Shown here: positions 1 through 8,803 of the stretch, piece after piece
Layout of the letters: each line of letters starts with the position of its first letter
Position numbering within the stretch: the stretch's first letter is position 1
NCBI GenBank assembly: GCA_910587925.1
Contig: CAJUOC010000036.1
Span: 1-22,652 of the forward strand
DNA length: 22,652 bases
Source of the DNA: an uncultured Muribaculaceae bacterium
Lineage (GTDB): Bacteria; Bacteroidota; Bacteroidia; Bacteroidales; Muribaculaceae
Direction: 5' to 3'
The notes under the pieces: model-generated
Seen by the model: only the letters and a program-made list of their open reading frames with translations
The model's database searches: none
What the model was told of the DNA's origin: nothing
Position numbers and translations under genes: made by a program

Positions 1-110
1 ACGCCCCCGCGGCGTACTACGACCTGACGGGCCGCCGCGTGGCCACGCCCTCGGCGGGCGTGTACATCCGCGTAAGTGCGGGTCGCGCCGAGAAAGTCTA
101 TTGTCGATAA
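1..110 (+). CDS. C-terminal end of a secreted protein with a T9SS-like sorting domain (partial)
   Basis: The gene enters from the left edge. Read in the frame starting at position 3 it gives 35 codons and a TAA at 108-110. The peptide contains YYDLTGRRV, then SAGVYIR and a basic, hydrophobic end (KVYCR). This is the usual pattern of Bacteroidota C-terminal sorting domains: a Y/YDLxGRxV strand, a short linker, GVYIxR, then a positively charged last strand. Nothing of the functional part is visible, so only secretion and surface attachment through the type IX pathway can be proposed. It converges on the minus-strand DUF4465 protein gene, with a hairpin between them. Confidence 0.75.
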   Translation, partial: APAAYYDLTGRRVATPSAGVYIRVSAGRAEKVYCR

Positions 111-146
111 AAACCTACGGGGTAATACCCGCTGGTATAAACGGTG

Positions 147-182
147 GCCGCCGCGGCGCAAGAGTGCGTCGCGGCGGCTTTC
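147..182 (+). terminator. Rho-independent-like terminator after the partial cargo gene
   Basis: A 14-bp stem (147-160 with 165-178, one G-U pair) closes an AGAG loop and is followed by TTTC. It lies 36 bp past the TAA of the left-edge gene and before the convergent gene end at 208. The U tract is short, so termination is likely but not certain. Confidence 0.65.
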
Positions 183-207
183 TGACTGAAAAGACTATAA
201 TTGCTGA

Positions 208-3200
208 TTATCGCGCGAAACGGTAGGCCGGTGCGCCGTCGACGGTGGCGATGTATGTGCCGGCGGGGAGGTCGGCGACGCTCACTGTGGTGGCGCCGGC
301 GATGCGGTGCTCGGCACGGCAGCGGCCGTCGATGCTATATATGCGCAGGGTGGCGGGGGAGGCTATGCCGGTCACAGACAGGCAGCCGCGGGCGGGCATG
401 CTGATGGAGCCGGCGGCCGACGATGCTGCGCCGGCGATGCCGGCGGCAGGATTGGCCGCGCCTATCTGGTCGAGGCAGAGGTAGGCGGGTACGGTGGTGC
501 TCTTGTTGCCTTGCAGGCTGAATTTCAGCGATGTGATTTTGCCCAGCGTCGAGAGGTCGACGTATTGCCAGTCGGTGAGCACGGTAGGCTCAGCAAGGCG
601 GTAGTCGGCGAGGCTTACGGTGACGGTGCCGGTGCTTTGGCCGCCGAGCAAGCCCTCAAATACCACTTCCTGATAGTCGCCGCTCTCAAACTTGGGGCTG
701 TAGCCGTCGCCGTTGACAATCGACGACAGGGTGTAGGCCGAGTTTGTCACGTACAGGCCGGGCATGTCGACACCCTCGGCGGGTACCTGGAGGGTCATCT
801 CGGTGGGAGAACCGTAGGCGTAGCTTACGGCGTATGCAGCGGTGCCGGCCGCGCCGCCGCCGGCGGCATTGTGCATCTGGTCGTCGAGTGTCTTGAAGTC
901 GGTCGAGGTCTGATTGGCGTAGCCGTAGCCGCCCCACATGGCGTAAGATGTCATGGAGGAGTTGGGGAAGCACAGCGAGCCGCTGAAGAAAGTATCATTG
1001 TACAGTCCGCCTGTCGACAGAGCCTCGTCGTACATCCAGCAGCTCTCGGCAGCGAGATACAGATCCTCAAAGGTCGCAGGCATCAGTGCAGCCGATATCA
1101 CGGGGATGTCGTCCTTGCAGATGACAGTCTGGCCGTCGGCCGACTTGACGGTGAGGTGGAAAGAGAGGCTGCGCTCGGCCGTATACGTATAATAGTCGGC
1201 CGTAGATACCTCGGCGCCGCTCTGGTCGACCCACGAGTATGTGTACGGCTTCTTGCCGCCCTCGACATATGCCATCAGCTCGACAGTCTGGCAGGCCTCG
1301 AAAGGCTCGTCTTGCCAGAAGATGAGCGCGTCGAGGGGCTGTATGTCCTCAAGAGTGGTGAAAGCGTCGGAGGGCACCACAGCCGATACGGCGCCCAAGG
1401 CGCTCTCGACCACAAAGTATGCGCGGTACTCAGTGGAGGGCTGCAGGCCGGTGAGCGCGCTCACCACTTCCTTGTCGGCCTCGATTTCCGCCGGTTGGCC
1501 GGTCATGACGGCTGCGGCGTCGGGAGCCTCGGCCGATGTGGCCACGGCCTTGACATACAGTTTGCCGCCGATGCTCCAGCGGGTCTTTATCTCCACACCC
1601 TTGGCGGTGGGGACGCCCACCTGCGGGTATCCCTCTGCGATGGCGGGAGCGTCGGGCGCGGGTATCTCATACTCGTAGGCGCCGGCGGTGGTGGGGTCGG
1701 TACGCTGAGCGCCGGCATAGTCGACTGTCACAGCCTCCAGGCGGGGCATAAACTCGCTGCGGTCGACCTCGGCCAGATGCAGGTCGCTGTCGCTGAGATA
1801 CTGCGGGTCGAGCCATACCGACGAGTCGTCGCCCGTGGCCGCCTGATAAGCGGCGAAGTCCTTGCCGTCGCCGTCGACGGCGCCCGCTGCGGCGTAATAG
1901 ATATTGTGTGCAAAGGTGATGTTGGCGTAGTGGGTGTCGTTCCACGGACGCAGCGGGCAGCCCGATGCTGCGGTGCGGATGATATTGTTGACCACGCGGG
2001 GCGCGCCCTCAGCCGGGGCATTGCCGTTGAAGGCGATGCCGTAGATATTCTTGACACTTGTGGCGGTCGATGCCACGTTGATGGAGTTGTGGGCCACCAG
2101 CAGGTTGGCGACAGAGGCGTCGATGGCCATGGCAAATGTATACGGTGCGGTAGCCTTGGGATATGCTATGACATTGTTGGCGATGATTGCCGGTCGGGTC
2201 GCATCAGGCGCTCCGGCGCCGCGGCGCACATTCACCACCGTGCTCTCCGTGGCCTGCTCGATGAGCAGACGGTTGGCGGTGACGGCAAATGCTCCCGAGG
2301 GATTCCACATGTCGATGAAGTATGCGGTCTTGCGGCCGATGGAGCCGGGTACGATGGAGTTGCCGCTGACGGTGAAAGCGTCGCACGAGTGGAGTTTGAT
2401 GGCATTTACGGCCACGTCGGTGATGCTGTTGTCGCGGATGGTAAGGCCGGCTGTAGTCGGGCCTTCATAGGTCTCCGGGTCGGTGCCGACGTAGATGGCA
2501 GTGTATCCGCCGTCAAAGCGGTTGCCGCTCACGGTGAGGTCGTCGCAGCCCGTGGCTAGCAAGACAAATGTGCGGTTGTCCTGGCCCGTGAGTGTGCTTA
2601 CCGGCGACATGAGGGTGCAGCCCGAGACGGTGCAATGGTGGGAGCCGTCGCGCAGATGCAGGCCGGCGTAAGGGTATCGGCTGCCGTTGCCCTCGTTGGT
2701 GGCCACGGTGATGTCCTTGACCGTGACATACGGAGTACCCTCGATGCAGAGGATGCCGCGATTGTCGAGCGGAGTGACAGGCCCCGAGATGACGCAGCCG
2801 TCGGGGCTGCCGGCCACCGAGGTGATGGTGAGGGTATTGGTGGCCGATGCGCCGGGTAAGTCCTTGATGTGCAGCGCCTCATCGTAGATGCCGTCTTCAA
2901 GCTCGATGACGGTGGGGCCGCCCAGCCCGACGGCCATGGCCGTCTGAAGCTCGGTGAGGTTGCGGAAGCGGGCGTCGGCCGATGTGCCCACGCGGTAAGT
3001 GCCCGACATAGGCTCCTCCTGCTTCTTGGGCATGTCGGTGAGCGAGACTTCGATCTTGAAGCCCTTGATGGCGGTCGGCTTGCCGGTGGTGCCCTTGGTG
3101 TAATCCTTATTGCCGCTGAAACGCAACAGCAGCGAGCCGTCGGCCGCCTCAGACACTATATCCTTGGGACCGGTGCTGACAAAGTAGCCGTTGGCAGTCA

Positions 3201-3498
3201 CGGCAGCGTCGGCAGTAGGCTGGTCGCCGTGATATATCATGAGGCGGTTGCTCGAGACGGCAAATTCGACAGTGTTGAGTTTTACCGCTTTGTCGGCGAC
3301 AGCCGGCTTAAGGAGTACCGAGCCTTTGAATCCGGTGGTGACGCCATTGTCGGCACCGCCATCGTCGTAGAGGTAAAAAGTCTCGGCGACCTGGACTACG
3401 TGGTCGTCGCCCGGCTGCATATTGTAGTCTGCGGCCGATGCACCGGCGCCTCCGAGGAGCGCCAGGGCCAGTGTCAATAGTAATTTTTTCTGTATCAT
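208..3498 (-). CDS. Secreted beta-helix/DUF4465 protein with T9SS tail, under B12 riboswitch control
   Basis: A 1096-residue modular secreted protein. I chose the ATG at 3498 because it opens a clear signal peptide (MIQKKLLLTLALALL, cleavage near ASA-AD); the frame upstream of it is riboswitch leader. Domains in order: CUB-like region 28-155 (FYLYDDGG, LMIYHGD, AADGSL); right-handed parallel beta-helix about 195-560, rich in VSGN/ITxN turns as in pectate-lyase-like folds; Fn3-like 612-715; PKD/Ig-like 720-803; DUF4465 about 809-1014 (FEDLYL at the start, YVTNS, DWQYVDLSTLGKITSL, PAYLCLDQIGA at the end); C-terminal sorting domain 1036-1096. From memory, DUF4465 is the family of BtuH cobalamin-binding surface proteins. 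With the riboswitch upstream, a role in cobamide capture at the cell surface is inferred. The signal peptide has no lipobox, so T9SS anchoring would replace the lipid anchor of known BtuG/BtuH proteins. It is a paralogue of the neighbouring interrupted gene. Confidence 0.88.
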   Translation of the reverse strand: MIQKKLLLTLALALLGGAGASAADYNMQPGDDHVVQVAETFYLYDDGGADNGVTTGFKGSVLLKPAVADKAVKLNTVEFAVSSNRLMIYHGDQPTADAAVTANGYFVSTGPKDIVSEAADGSLLLRFSGNKDYTKGTTGKPTAIKGFKIEVSLTDMPKKQEEPMSGTYRVGTSADARFRNLTELQTAMAVGLGGPTVIELEDGIYDEALHIKDLPGASATNTLTITSVAGSPDGCVISGPVTPLDNRGILCIEGTPYVTVKDITVATNEGNGSRYPYAGLHLRDGSHHCTVSGCTLMSPVSTLTGQDNRTFVLLATGCDDLTVSGNRFDGGYTAIYVGTDPETYEGPTTAGLTIRDNSITDVAVNAIKLHSCDAFTVSGNSIVPGSIGRKTAYFIDMWNPSGAFAVTANRLLIEQATESTVVNVRRGAGAPDATRPAIIANNVIAYPKATAPYTFAMAIDASVANLLVAHNSINVASTATSVKNIYGIAFNGNAPAEGAPRVVNNIIRTAASGCPLRPWNDTHYANITFAHNIYYAAAGAVDGDGKDFAAYQAATGDDSSVWLDPQYLSDSDLHLAEVDRSEFMPRLEAVTVDYAGAQRTDPTTAGAYEYEIPAPDAPAIAEGYPQVGVPTAKGVEIKTRWSIGGKLYVKAVATSAEAPDAAAVMTGQPAEIEADKEVVSALTGLQPSTEYRAYFVVESALGAVSAVVPSDAFTTLEDIQPLDALIFWQDEPFEACQTVELMAYVEGGKKPYTYSWVDQSGAEVSTADYYTYTAERSLSFHLTVKSADGQTVICKDDIPVISAALMPATFEDLYLAAESCWMYDEALSTGGLYNDTFFSGSLCFPNSSMTSYAMWGGYGYANQTSTDFKTLDDQMHNAAGGGAAGTAAYAVSYAYGSPTEMTLQVPAEGVDMPGLYVTNSAYTLSSIVNGDGYSPKFESGDYQEVVFEGLLGGQSTGTVTVSLADYRLAEPTVLTDWQYVDLSTLGKITSLKFSLQGNKSTTVPAYLCLDQIGAANPAAGIAGAASSAAGSISMPARGCLSVTGIASPATLRIYSIDGRCRAEHRIAGATTVSVADLPAGTYIATVDGAPAYRFAR

Positions 3499-3634
3499 AT
3501 ACGCATTTGCAGTGTGTGTGAATACTGATGGCAGATGCGGATGGGAATACAGCACACGGTACGCTCGCCGCCGTCGGCGCCGTGGAAGGCGGCGCGGGCA
3601 GGGAATCGGACAGACGCGAAGGGTGGGGCAGCCA

Positions 3635-3908
3635 AGTCCTATACCACGAGGACTGTGTGCGGGATACATCCGGCTGACAAGCGCAGGCAGGTCTTCTGAC
3701 TCGTTTCGTCGCTCACCGGGCCTCGCCTTCCCGCCCCCGCCGGGGGCAGTGACTATCCGCGCGCGTCGGCGCGGAAACGGCCTCTGAAGAGCCGGCCACC
3801 GCGGGGAGCGCCTCTGCGCCGCCTCGCCGGGCCTGAAACACACAGCAGCGGGTCTGTCGGGGATTCACACCCCGTTCCCTATTGAGTCGCGCTGATGGCG
3901 ACACCTGC
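3635..3908 (-). promoter_or_regulatory. Cobalamin riboswitch 1 (aptamer plus P13 hairpin)
   Basis: Read on the minus strand, the aptamer runs from 3908 to 3687. P1 pairs GCAGGT (3908-3903) with ACCTGC (3692-3687). Conserved blocks appear in order: AATAGGGAA, then GGTGTGAATCC, then GACCCGCTGCTGTG, then AGTCACTG, then GGGAAGGC, then GAGTCAGAAGACCTGC. About 30 nt downstream is a 6-bp hairpin (3635-3654) with an 8-nt loop. Its loop can pair with L5 (ACCCG, 3853-3849) if one U bulges, which fits the class-I L5-L13 kissing loop. The leader then continues about 135 nt to the ATG at 3498. It should reduce expression of the DUF4465 protein when cobalamin is plentiful. Confidence 0.93.
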
Positions 3909-3918
3909 GATTTCGCTG

Positions 3919-3949
3919 CAAATATAGGTATTTAAATCCGATTGGGCAA
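3919..3949 (-). promoter_or_regulatory. Bacteroidota-type promoter for riboswitch 1 transcript
   Basis: On the minus strand, TTG (3949-3947), a 20-nt spacer and TATATTTG (3926-3919) match the TAnnTTTG consensus exactly. The expected transcript start lies near 3910, at the first aptamer strand, so the riboswitch would begin almost at the 5' end of the RNA. Confidence 0.8.
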
Positions 3950-3950
3950 T

Positions 3951-3985
3951 AAAAAACGGAGCCGCCTCATTTCGAAGCGGCTCCG
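3951..3985 (-). terminator. Terminator of the upstream (interrupted) DUF4465 gene
   Basis: On the minus strand a perfect 9-bp stem (3985-3977 with 3965-3957) with an 11-nt loop is followed by TTTTTT (3956-3951). It lies 19 bp past the TGA at 4004-4006 and immediately before the next promoter. The two tandem genes are therefore separate transcription units. Confidence 0.9.
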
Positions 3986-4003
3986 GCAAAGGTTATGAAG
4001 ATG

Positions 4004-7000
4004 TCAGCGGGTCACGATTATCCTGAACACGCGCCGTGCATCGGTCGAGTCGAGTATCAGCAGGTAGACCCCGGCAGGTATGCCTGAGATGTCGATATGC
4101 TCTGTGGAGTCAACGCAGTCGGCCGTGAGTATCAGTGAGCCGTCGGCGGCGTAAAGCGCTGCGCCCGCACCCTCGGCTCCGCGTATGCAGAGTACGTCGG
4201 TGGCAGGGTTGGGCCCGACGGTGACATCCGCTGCTGCTGCAACCTGCAGTCCCGAGGTGTATGTGACAGGGATGCGCACATACTCGCGGCGGCCGCGGCT
4301 TGTGGCGCAGACCACGATGGTGTGGGACGCGCCCTCGGCGCCACCGGCCATCACGGCGTAGTGGCCGCTGACTGTGGCCTCTCCGCTCACGATGCTGTAT
4401 GTCACGCCGGCACCGTCGCTCCCGTCAAAGGAGAAATATGGACGCAGGTCGATGCCGGGGTCTGCCACATCGGCGCGAGCCGGCTCGCCCTCGGTCACGG
4501 GCATGGCGGCGCCGATGCCGTCGATGCAGAAGTATGCCGGTGTGGTGAGTCCCATGGTATTGGTCTTGGTGCCTATGAGGTCGAAATCAATCTCAGTGAC
4601 CTTGCCCAGCGGCGAGAGGTCGAGCCACTGCCAGGTATCGAGGCAGTACCGGTCTGCCTCGCGCTCGGCAGTGAAGTCGGCCAGCGGGAAGAGTATGGTA
4701 CCGGTGGCACTATGTCCCAGGAAGCCGGTGGCGCGGAGTACAAAGAGGTCGTCTTTGACAAATGGCCCGCTCATACCGTCGCCGTGGGCCACGGCATCCT
4801 TGACCCAGGCCGAGTTTGTGACCCAGGCGCCGGGGACTACGTCGCCGTCCGGAGCGTGGGACACACCCATCGGGGCGGCGCCGCTCTGTGTGGTGGCATA
4901 GACCACACCGTATGACGCACTGCCGTCGGCACCACCGCCGGCGGCGCTGCGGAACTGCTGTACCGCAAAGTTGCCCGTGAAGCTGTCCTCCGGGGAGTTG
5001 GCATATGCAAAACCGCTCCACGAAGCTGTGGCAAGGCTGTGGGCGCATCCAAATTCATACGATCCGCTGAAGAATGTGCCTGATGTGGCGCCTTGGACGT
5101 CGGTATAGCCGTTCCAGAACGTGTCGTCGCCCGGGAGATAGAGGTCGTCAAAGCGGGCGATGGCCGGCTCGCCGGTTACGGCTTGCTGTACATATCGGGA
5201 GGCAGTGCGGCCCCAGGCGTCGGTGACAGTCACACGGTATGTGACCGATGAGGCAGGCGACGCTGTCAGTACGGAGCTGTCGCCACATATAAGGCCGCTG
5301 TGGTCGCTCCACTCGTAGGCAAACGGCTCCACGCCGCCGGCGGCGTCTGCGGTGATGATGGCTTCATGGCCGGCATCTATGCGCTCTGTGGCGGCGGCAG
5401 CGGTCACGGCCAGCGGCAGTGGCTGTCCGGCGAAGTCGTCAATCTCGACATCGGCGCCCGCGGCCGTCTCCATGACGAGGGTGGTGACGGGCCCCATGTC
5501 GCGGAGGTTGACATATGTGGGTGTTTCCTTGATACCTACGGTCTTGGATGTGCCCGACGATGCGGTGAGTTTCACAGGCGCCGAACACAGGAGGAAGACG
5601 CCGTCGATGGTCATATCGGGGCCGTTGGTGGTGGTTATGGTGGCGGTGGAGCCGGTCATGGCGGCGCGGTGGCCGCCCTGACGTTCCACGATGCGGAAGC
5701 CCTCAAAGCGGGCGGTGCCGTCGAGGATGGCTCCGTCGGCCTCGGTGACGGCGTGCTCCTCAAAGGTCGCAGTCTCTGTGGGGGCATATGCGGTGGTGAA
5801 TGCCGGCCCGGCTATCACCTCAGATGCAGTGCCGCGCAGCGACGTCAGCAGCAGATAGGGCACATAGGTGGTGTGAGGCGTCAGTTTCCCGGCGCGTAGG
5901 GAATTGACGCGCGAGGCCCGCACGATATACGGGGTGGCCTCGGCCATGTCGGCTGCCTCAGGCGCCTGTTGGCCGGCCGGAAGCACGAGCAGAGAGGCGT
6001 TGCACGTAAGGTCGGCCGATACATTGAGCACTGCCGACTCATAGCCGATTTCCGATACATTGACAGGGGCGGTCAATGCAGGAGCTGCGGTCGATGCGGA
6101 GTATTCGTAGCAGCCCGGGGTGGGGTGCTCGCCTCGCATGGTGCCGTTGAGGTCGGTGGTGAGATAGTCAAACGTCTCGCCCCGCACGGGCAGCTCCAAG
6201 GCAGGCTCCAGCACTTCATCCGATAGAAACTCCACCCTGGCCTCTGCGCCGGCGGTCTCACCGGCGGTGGCGACCCACTCGTCGTAAGTGAGTTCGTCGT
6301 AGCCCGCGTAAGCAATATGTGAGGGAGTGGACGCATAGCATACGTTGGAGCGCAGCGTCACGGGCAGGCATGCCTCGGAGTAAAGCGAGTACACGGCACC
6401 GGGGGTGAGATTCTGCAATATGTTGCCCACCACAGTGGTGCGGGGCATCTCGTTGCACAGTTTCAGCGCGATACCGTCGCCGCTGGGGCCGTCGAGCCGT
6501 ACCGTATTGGCCACGATGTCGATGTCTGAGTTGCCGCGCAGCAGATTGATGCCGATTACCTCGCTGTATGTGCTCACATCTACTGCCGATATGTTGATTT
6601 CATTGTTGAATATGCGCAGGTGCGCTCCGTCGGCAGCCGGTATGGTGAGCGCCACGTTGAGAGCCTGCGAGCCGGCCCGCGGCGCCTTCATGGCGATTAC
6701 GTTTGACTCGAATACCGCCCCATAGGCGCGGTTGAGAAATACCGCCTGAAACTCCGGGTCGCTGTATCCGGCCGTTATCGCCGAGCCGTCGTGCACGATG
6801 GTGTTGCCCGATATGATGGCATCCAGCTCCTCGCTGATGTAGATGGCGCTGACTCCCTGGCCGCTGAATGTATTGTCCGTAAGCCGCAGACCATGCTCTG
6901 ATGGCACGCCGCTGATATAGTTGCCTCCGGCATGCACACCGTAGAATCCGCCCTCCAGCCGGCAGCCGGCCACGGTCAGGCAATTGCTGCCGGCTCCGTA

Positions 7001-8710
7001 GCGCTTTGGCTCCGCATACATGTTTATGAGATTGACGGGGGCAGTGTAGCTGAGCGACACCGGCGCCCGCAGGATGCACCGGCGCACGGCGCAGTTGTCA
7101 GAGAGATTCTTTATATGGATTACACCGGGAAAGTCTGAGTTGGCGGTAGATACGGTCACATCCTCCAGCGAGAAGTACGTGGCGCCGTCGATGGTGATGA
7201 CGCCCGACTCGAGCTGCTCTCGGTCGGCGCTGGGGGGAAGCTCGATATGGTCGTCGGAATGTATGATGACACTCTCGGCGTCGCGGTCGGCAGAGCGCAC
7301 GGTCAGGGTATTGCGGGCCGACATCCCGGGGATAAGGCCTACCGTCACCCGACCCTCGTAGAGGCCGGGCTCCATGATGATTTCTACCGGGCCGTCGATA
7401 CCGCCTGCGATGGCCGCCAGAGCATCGGGCAGTGTGGGATAGTCGGCCAGCGACGATGGACCCACGCGCAGCGTACCATGGAATCCGTCGGCTACCGTAA
7501 TGGCGGCTATCGCGCCATCGGCCGGTACCGACGCGCCGGATACGGTGACGGCCGGTGTGGCCGGCTCAATCCGCGCGCCGGTCGGAGCCTCGGCACTGAT
7601 ATCGGCCGTGAGCCAGAAATAATATGTGCCGGGACGGTCGATGGGGTATGAGCCTGTAAATGCCGGCGTCTGGCCACGGGCATAGACAGTTGCGCCGGCC
7701 ATGTCGTCGCGGGTCGATGAGGCGAGTAGAGTCCAGGCCTCAGCAGCCTCGGCTCCACCGCCGAAGTCCATGCCGGTCAGGTCGATGTTGCCCTTGATGC
7801 CGTCGACTGTCAGTGCCACTCGGGCCACGGGCACACCGCCGGCTCCACGGGTCACTGTAGCGGCGCCGAGGTCGGTCACGGCGACGCCGGCAGCCGCCAG
7901 CGGCGCGGGTACAAAGGGTATAAGCTCTATCTCCCAACCCTCGGAGCCGGAGCCGGTGGGGTTGAATTCAAATGTCAGCGATCCGTCGTCGGCATACGAC
8001 AGTATGTCGGGCAGGTCGTAGCGTGTACCCGACAGCTCGGAGAGCAGCCGGTCTGCGTCGGTGCCGGCCCCCTGGTATACCCTGAGGCGGTCGTTGAGGG
8101 CGAGGCTGAGCGTGCCGAACGATGCCCGCAGCATCATGCCGGCCGGCGGAGTAAACGTGACCGCACCCTTGGGAGTGCGCGCGTAGGTCCCCGACGGGCC
8201 TCCGGCATCGAAGAATTTCATCGGCGAGTCGACCACGGCCTCGCCGTTGCCTTTGAAAATGTATATGTTGCTGACTTTGCGGCTACCCTCGGGGTCTCCA
8301 CCCGCTACCGGGATCTCGCTGCCGCCAATGGTGACCGACGTCACCTCGGCATCGATGTCAAATGGAGGTTTGTCGCCCTTGAGTTCATATGCTATGTCGA
8401 AAGACGCGTCTTGCTCGGGGAGCACGATGGCCGGAGCCGGCACCAGTCGCACGGCGTCGGCTCCGGGTGTCACCTCGGCCGAGGCGGCTACCCGGTCGCC
8501 GTCAAGCAGCTTTACCGACGCGACATGGGGGCCGCAGCCCTTGAGTCCTACGCTTACCGCCTCCAGCGCCAGCGGGTCGAGAGAGCCGGTGGTGGAGGTC
8601 GTCAGCGTGAGGAGACGTGCACAGTCATCGCCCGGCTCGACGGGGTCTGACCACTCCTGTCCCACGGACACTCCATTGAGCTCCATCGGCGCAGGTATGA
8701 ATTCGGTCAC
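4004..8710 (-). CDS. Large secreted beta-helix/DUF4465 protein with T9SS tail, main part after an in-frame TAG
   Basis: This open frame encodes 1568 residues from a GTG at 8710, but it continues upstream without a break to the TAG at 8801-8803. Beyond that TAG, the same frame holds the signal peptide fragment. Read through, the protein would have 1728 residues; the GTG is only a nominal start. Domains in numbering from the GTG: second CUB-like region 148-268 (KFFDAGG, RLRVYQG, ADDGSLTFEF); Ig-like 275-405; parallel beta-helix about 415-830 with SGNTI/ESNVI/FNNEI turns; Fn3-like 880-975; PKD-like 1100-1180 (PFAYEWSDHSG); DUF4465 1186-1402 (FDDLYL, WVTNSAW, DTWQWLDLSPLGKVTEI, PAYFCIDGIGA); sorting tail 1497-1568 beginning VGPNPATD. 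It is a paralogue of the 1096-residue neighbour and probably shares its proposed cobamide-capture role. Without the signal peptide this part alone could not be exported, so the gene is broken or needs readthrough. Confidence 0.82.
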   Translation of the reverse strand: MTEFIPAPMELNGVSVGQEWSDPVEPGDDCARLLTLTTSTTGSLDPLALEAVSVGLKGCGPHVASVKLLDGDRVAASAEVTPGADAVRLVPAPAIVLPEQDASFDIAYELKGDKPPFDIDAEVTSVTIGGSEIPVAGGDPEGSRKVSNIYIFKGNGEAVVDSPMKFFDAGGPSGTYARTPKGAVTFTPPAGMMLRASFGTLSLALNDRLRVYQGAGTDADRLLSELSGTRYDLPDILSYADDGSLTFEFNPTGSGSEGWEIELIPFVPAPLAAAGVAVTDLGAATVTRGAGGVPVARVALTVDGIKGNIDLTGMDFGGGAEAAEAWTLLASSTRDDMAGATVYARGQTPAFTGSYPIDRPGTYYFWLTADISAEAPTGARIEPATPAVTVSGASVPADGAIAAITVADGFHGTLRVGPSSLADYPTLPDALAAIAGGIDGPVEIIMEPGLYEGRVTVGLIPGMSARNTLTVRSADRDAESVIIHSDDHIELPPSADREQLESGVITIDGATYFSLEDVTVSTANSDFPGVIHIKNLSDNCAVRRCILRAPVSLSYTAPVNLINMYAEPKRYGAGSNCLTVAGCRLEGGFYGVHAGGNYISGVPSEHGLRLTDNTFSGQGVSAIYISEELDAIISGNTIVHDGSAITAGYSDPEFQAVFLNRAYGAVFESNVIAMKAPRAGSQALNVALTIPAADGAHLRIFNNEINISAVDVSTYSEVIGINLLRGNSDIDIVANTVRLDGPSGDGIALKLCNEMPRTTVVGNILQNLTPGAVYSLYSEACLPVTLRSNVCYASTPSHIAYAGYDELTYDEWVATAGETAGAEARVEFLSDEVLEPALELPVRGETFDYLTTDLNGTMRGEHPTPGCYEYSASTAAPALTAPVNVSEIGYESAVLNVSADLTCNASLLVLPAGQQAPEAADMAEATPYIVRASRVNSLRAGKLTPHTTYVPYLLLTSLRGTASEVIAGPAFTTAYAPTETATFEEHAVTEADGAILDGTARFEGFRIVERQGGHRAAMTGSTATITTTNGPDMTIDGVFLLCSAPVKLTASSGTSKTVGIKETPTYVNLRDMGPVTTLVMETAAGADVEIDDFAGQPLPLAVTAAAATERIDAGHEAIITADAAGGVEPFAYEWSDHSGLICGDSSVLTASPASSVTYRVTVTDAWGRTASRYVQQAVTGEPAIARFDDLYLPGDDTFWNGYTDVQGATSGTFFSGSYEFGCAHSLATASWSGFAYANSPEDSFTGNFAVQQFRSAAGGGADGSASYGVVYATTQSGAAPMGVSHAPDGDVVPGAWVTNSAWVKDAVAHGDGMSGPFVKDDLFVLRATGFLGHSATGTILFPLADFTAEREADRYCLDTWQWLDLSPLGKVTEIDFDLIGTKTNTMGLTTPAYFCIDGIGAAMPVTEGEPARADVADPGIDLRPYFSFDGSDGAGVTYSIVSGEATVSGHYAVMAGGAEGASHTIVVCATSRGRREYVRIPVTYTSGLQVAAAADVTVGPNPATDVLCIRGAEGAGAALYAADGSLILTADCVDSTEHIDISGIPAGVYLLILDSTDARRVFRIIVTR

Positions 8711-8800
8711 GGTCGCCTCGATGCCGTCGGTCTTGGCGGGGTTGGCTGCACAATTGGTGTCGAAATAGAGCGTGAGGGAGCCGTCGGCGGCCGTGGAGAT

Positions 8801-8803
8801 CTA
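8801..8803 (-). other. In-frame TAG codon splitting the larger DUF4465 gene
   Basis: The plus strand reads CTA here. The 31 codons between this TAG and the GTG at 8710 are open in the same frame (ISTAADGSLTLYF and onward). They continue the CUB-like domain that starts before the TAG. The neighbouring paralogue reads IVSEAADGSLLLRF at this point, and the second CUB-like copy of the same protein reads ILSYADDGSLTFEF. The TAG thus occupies a position that holds Ile in both copies. A single base change from TTG (Leu) or TAC/TAT (Tyr) would produce it. Confidence 0.9.

Noticed and set aside
307..2559. Long plus-strand frame of 750 codons opposite the shorter DUF4465 gene
   Set aside because: It mirrors the minus-strand coding sequence, has no recognisable domain, and is Gly/Ala/Val/Arg-rich as expected for the antisense of a GC-rich gene.
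3499..3843. Upstream extension of the shorter DUF4465 frame to 3843
   Set aside because: These codons lie inside the cobalamin aptamer and leader; the signal peptide starts at 3498.
8711..8800. Separate gene starting at the GTG at 8710
   Set aside because: The frame is open for 30 further codons upstream and homologous to the CUB-like domain there, and a product starting at the GTG would have no signal peptide despite a secretion tail.
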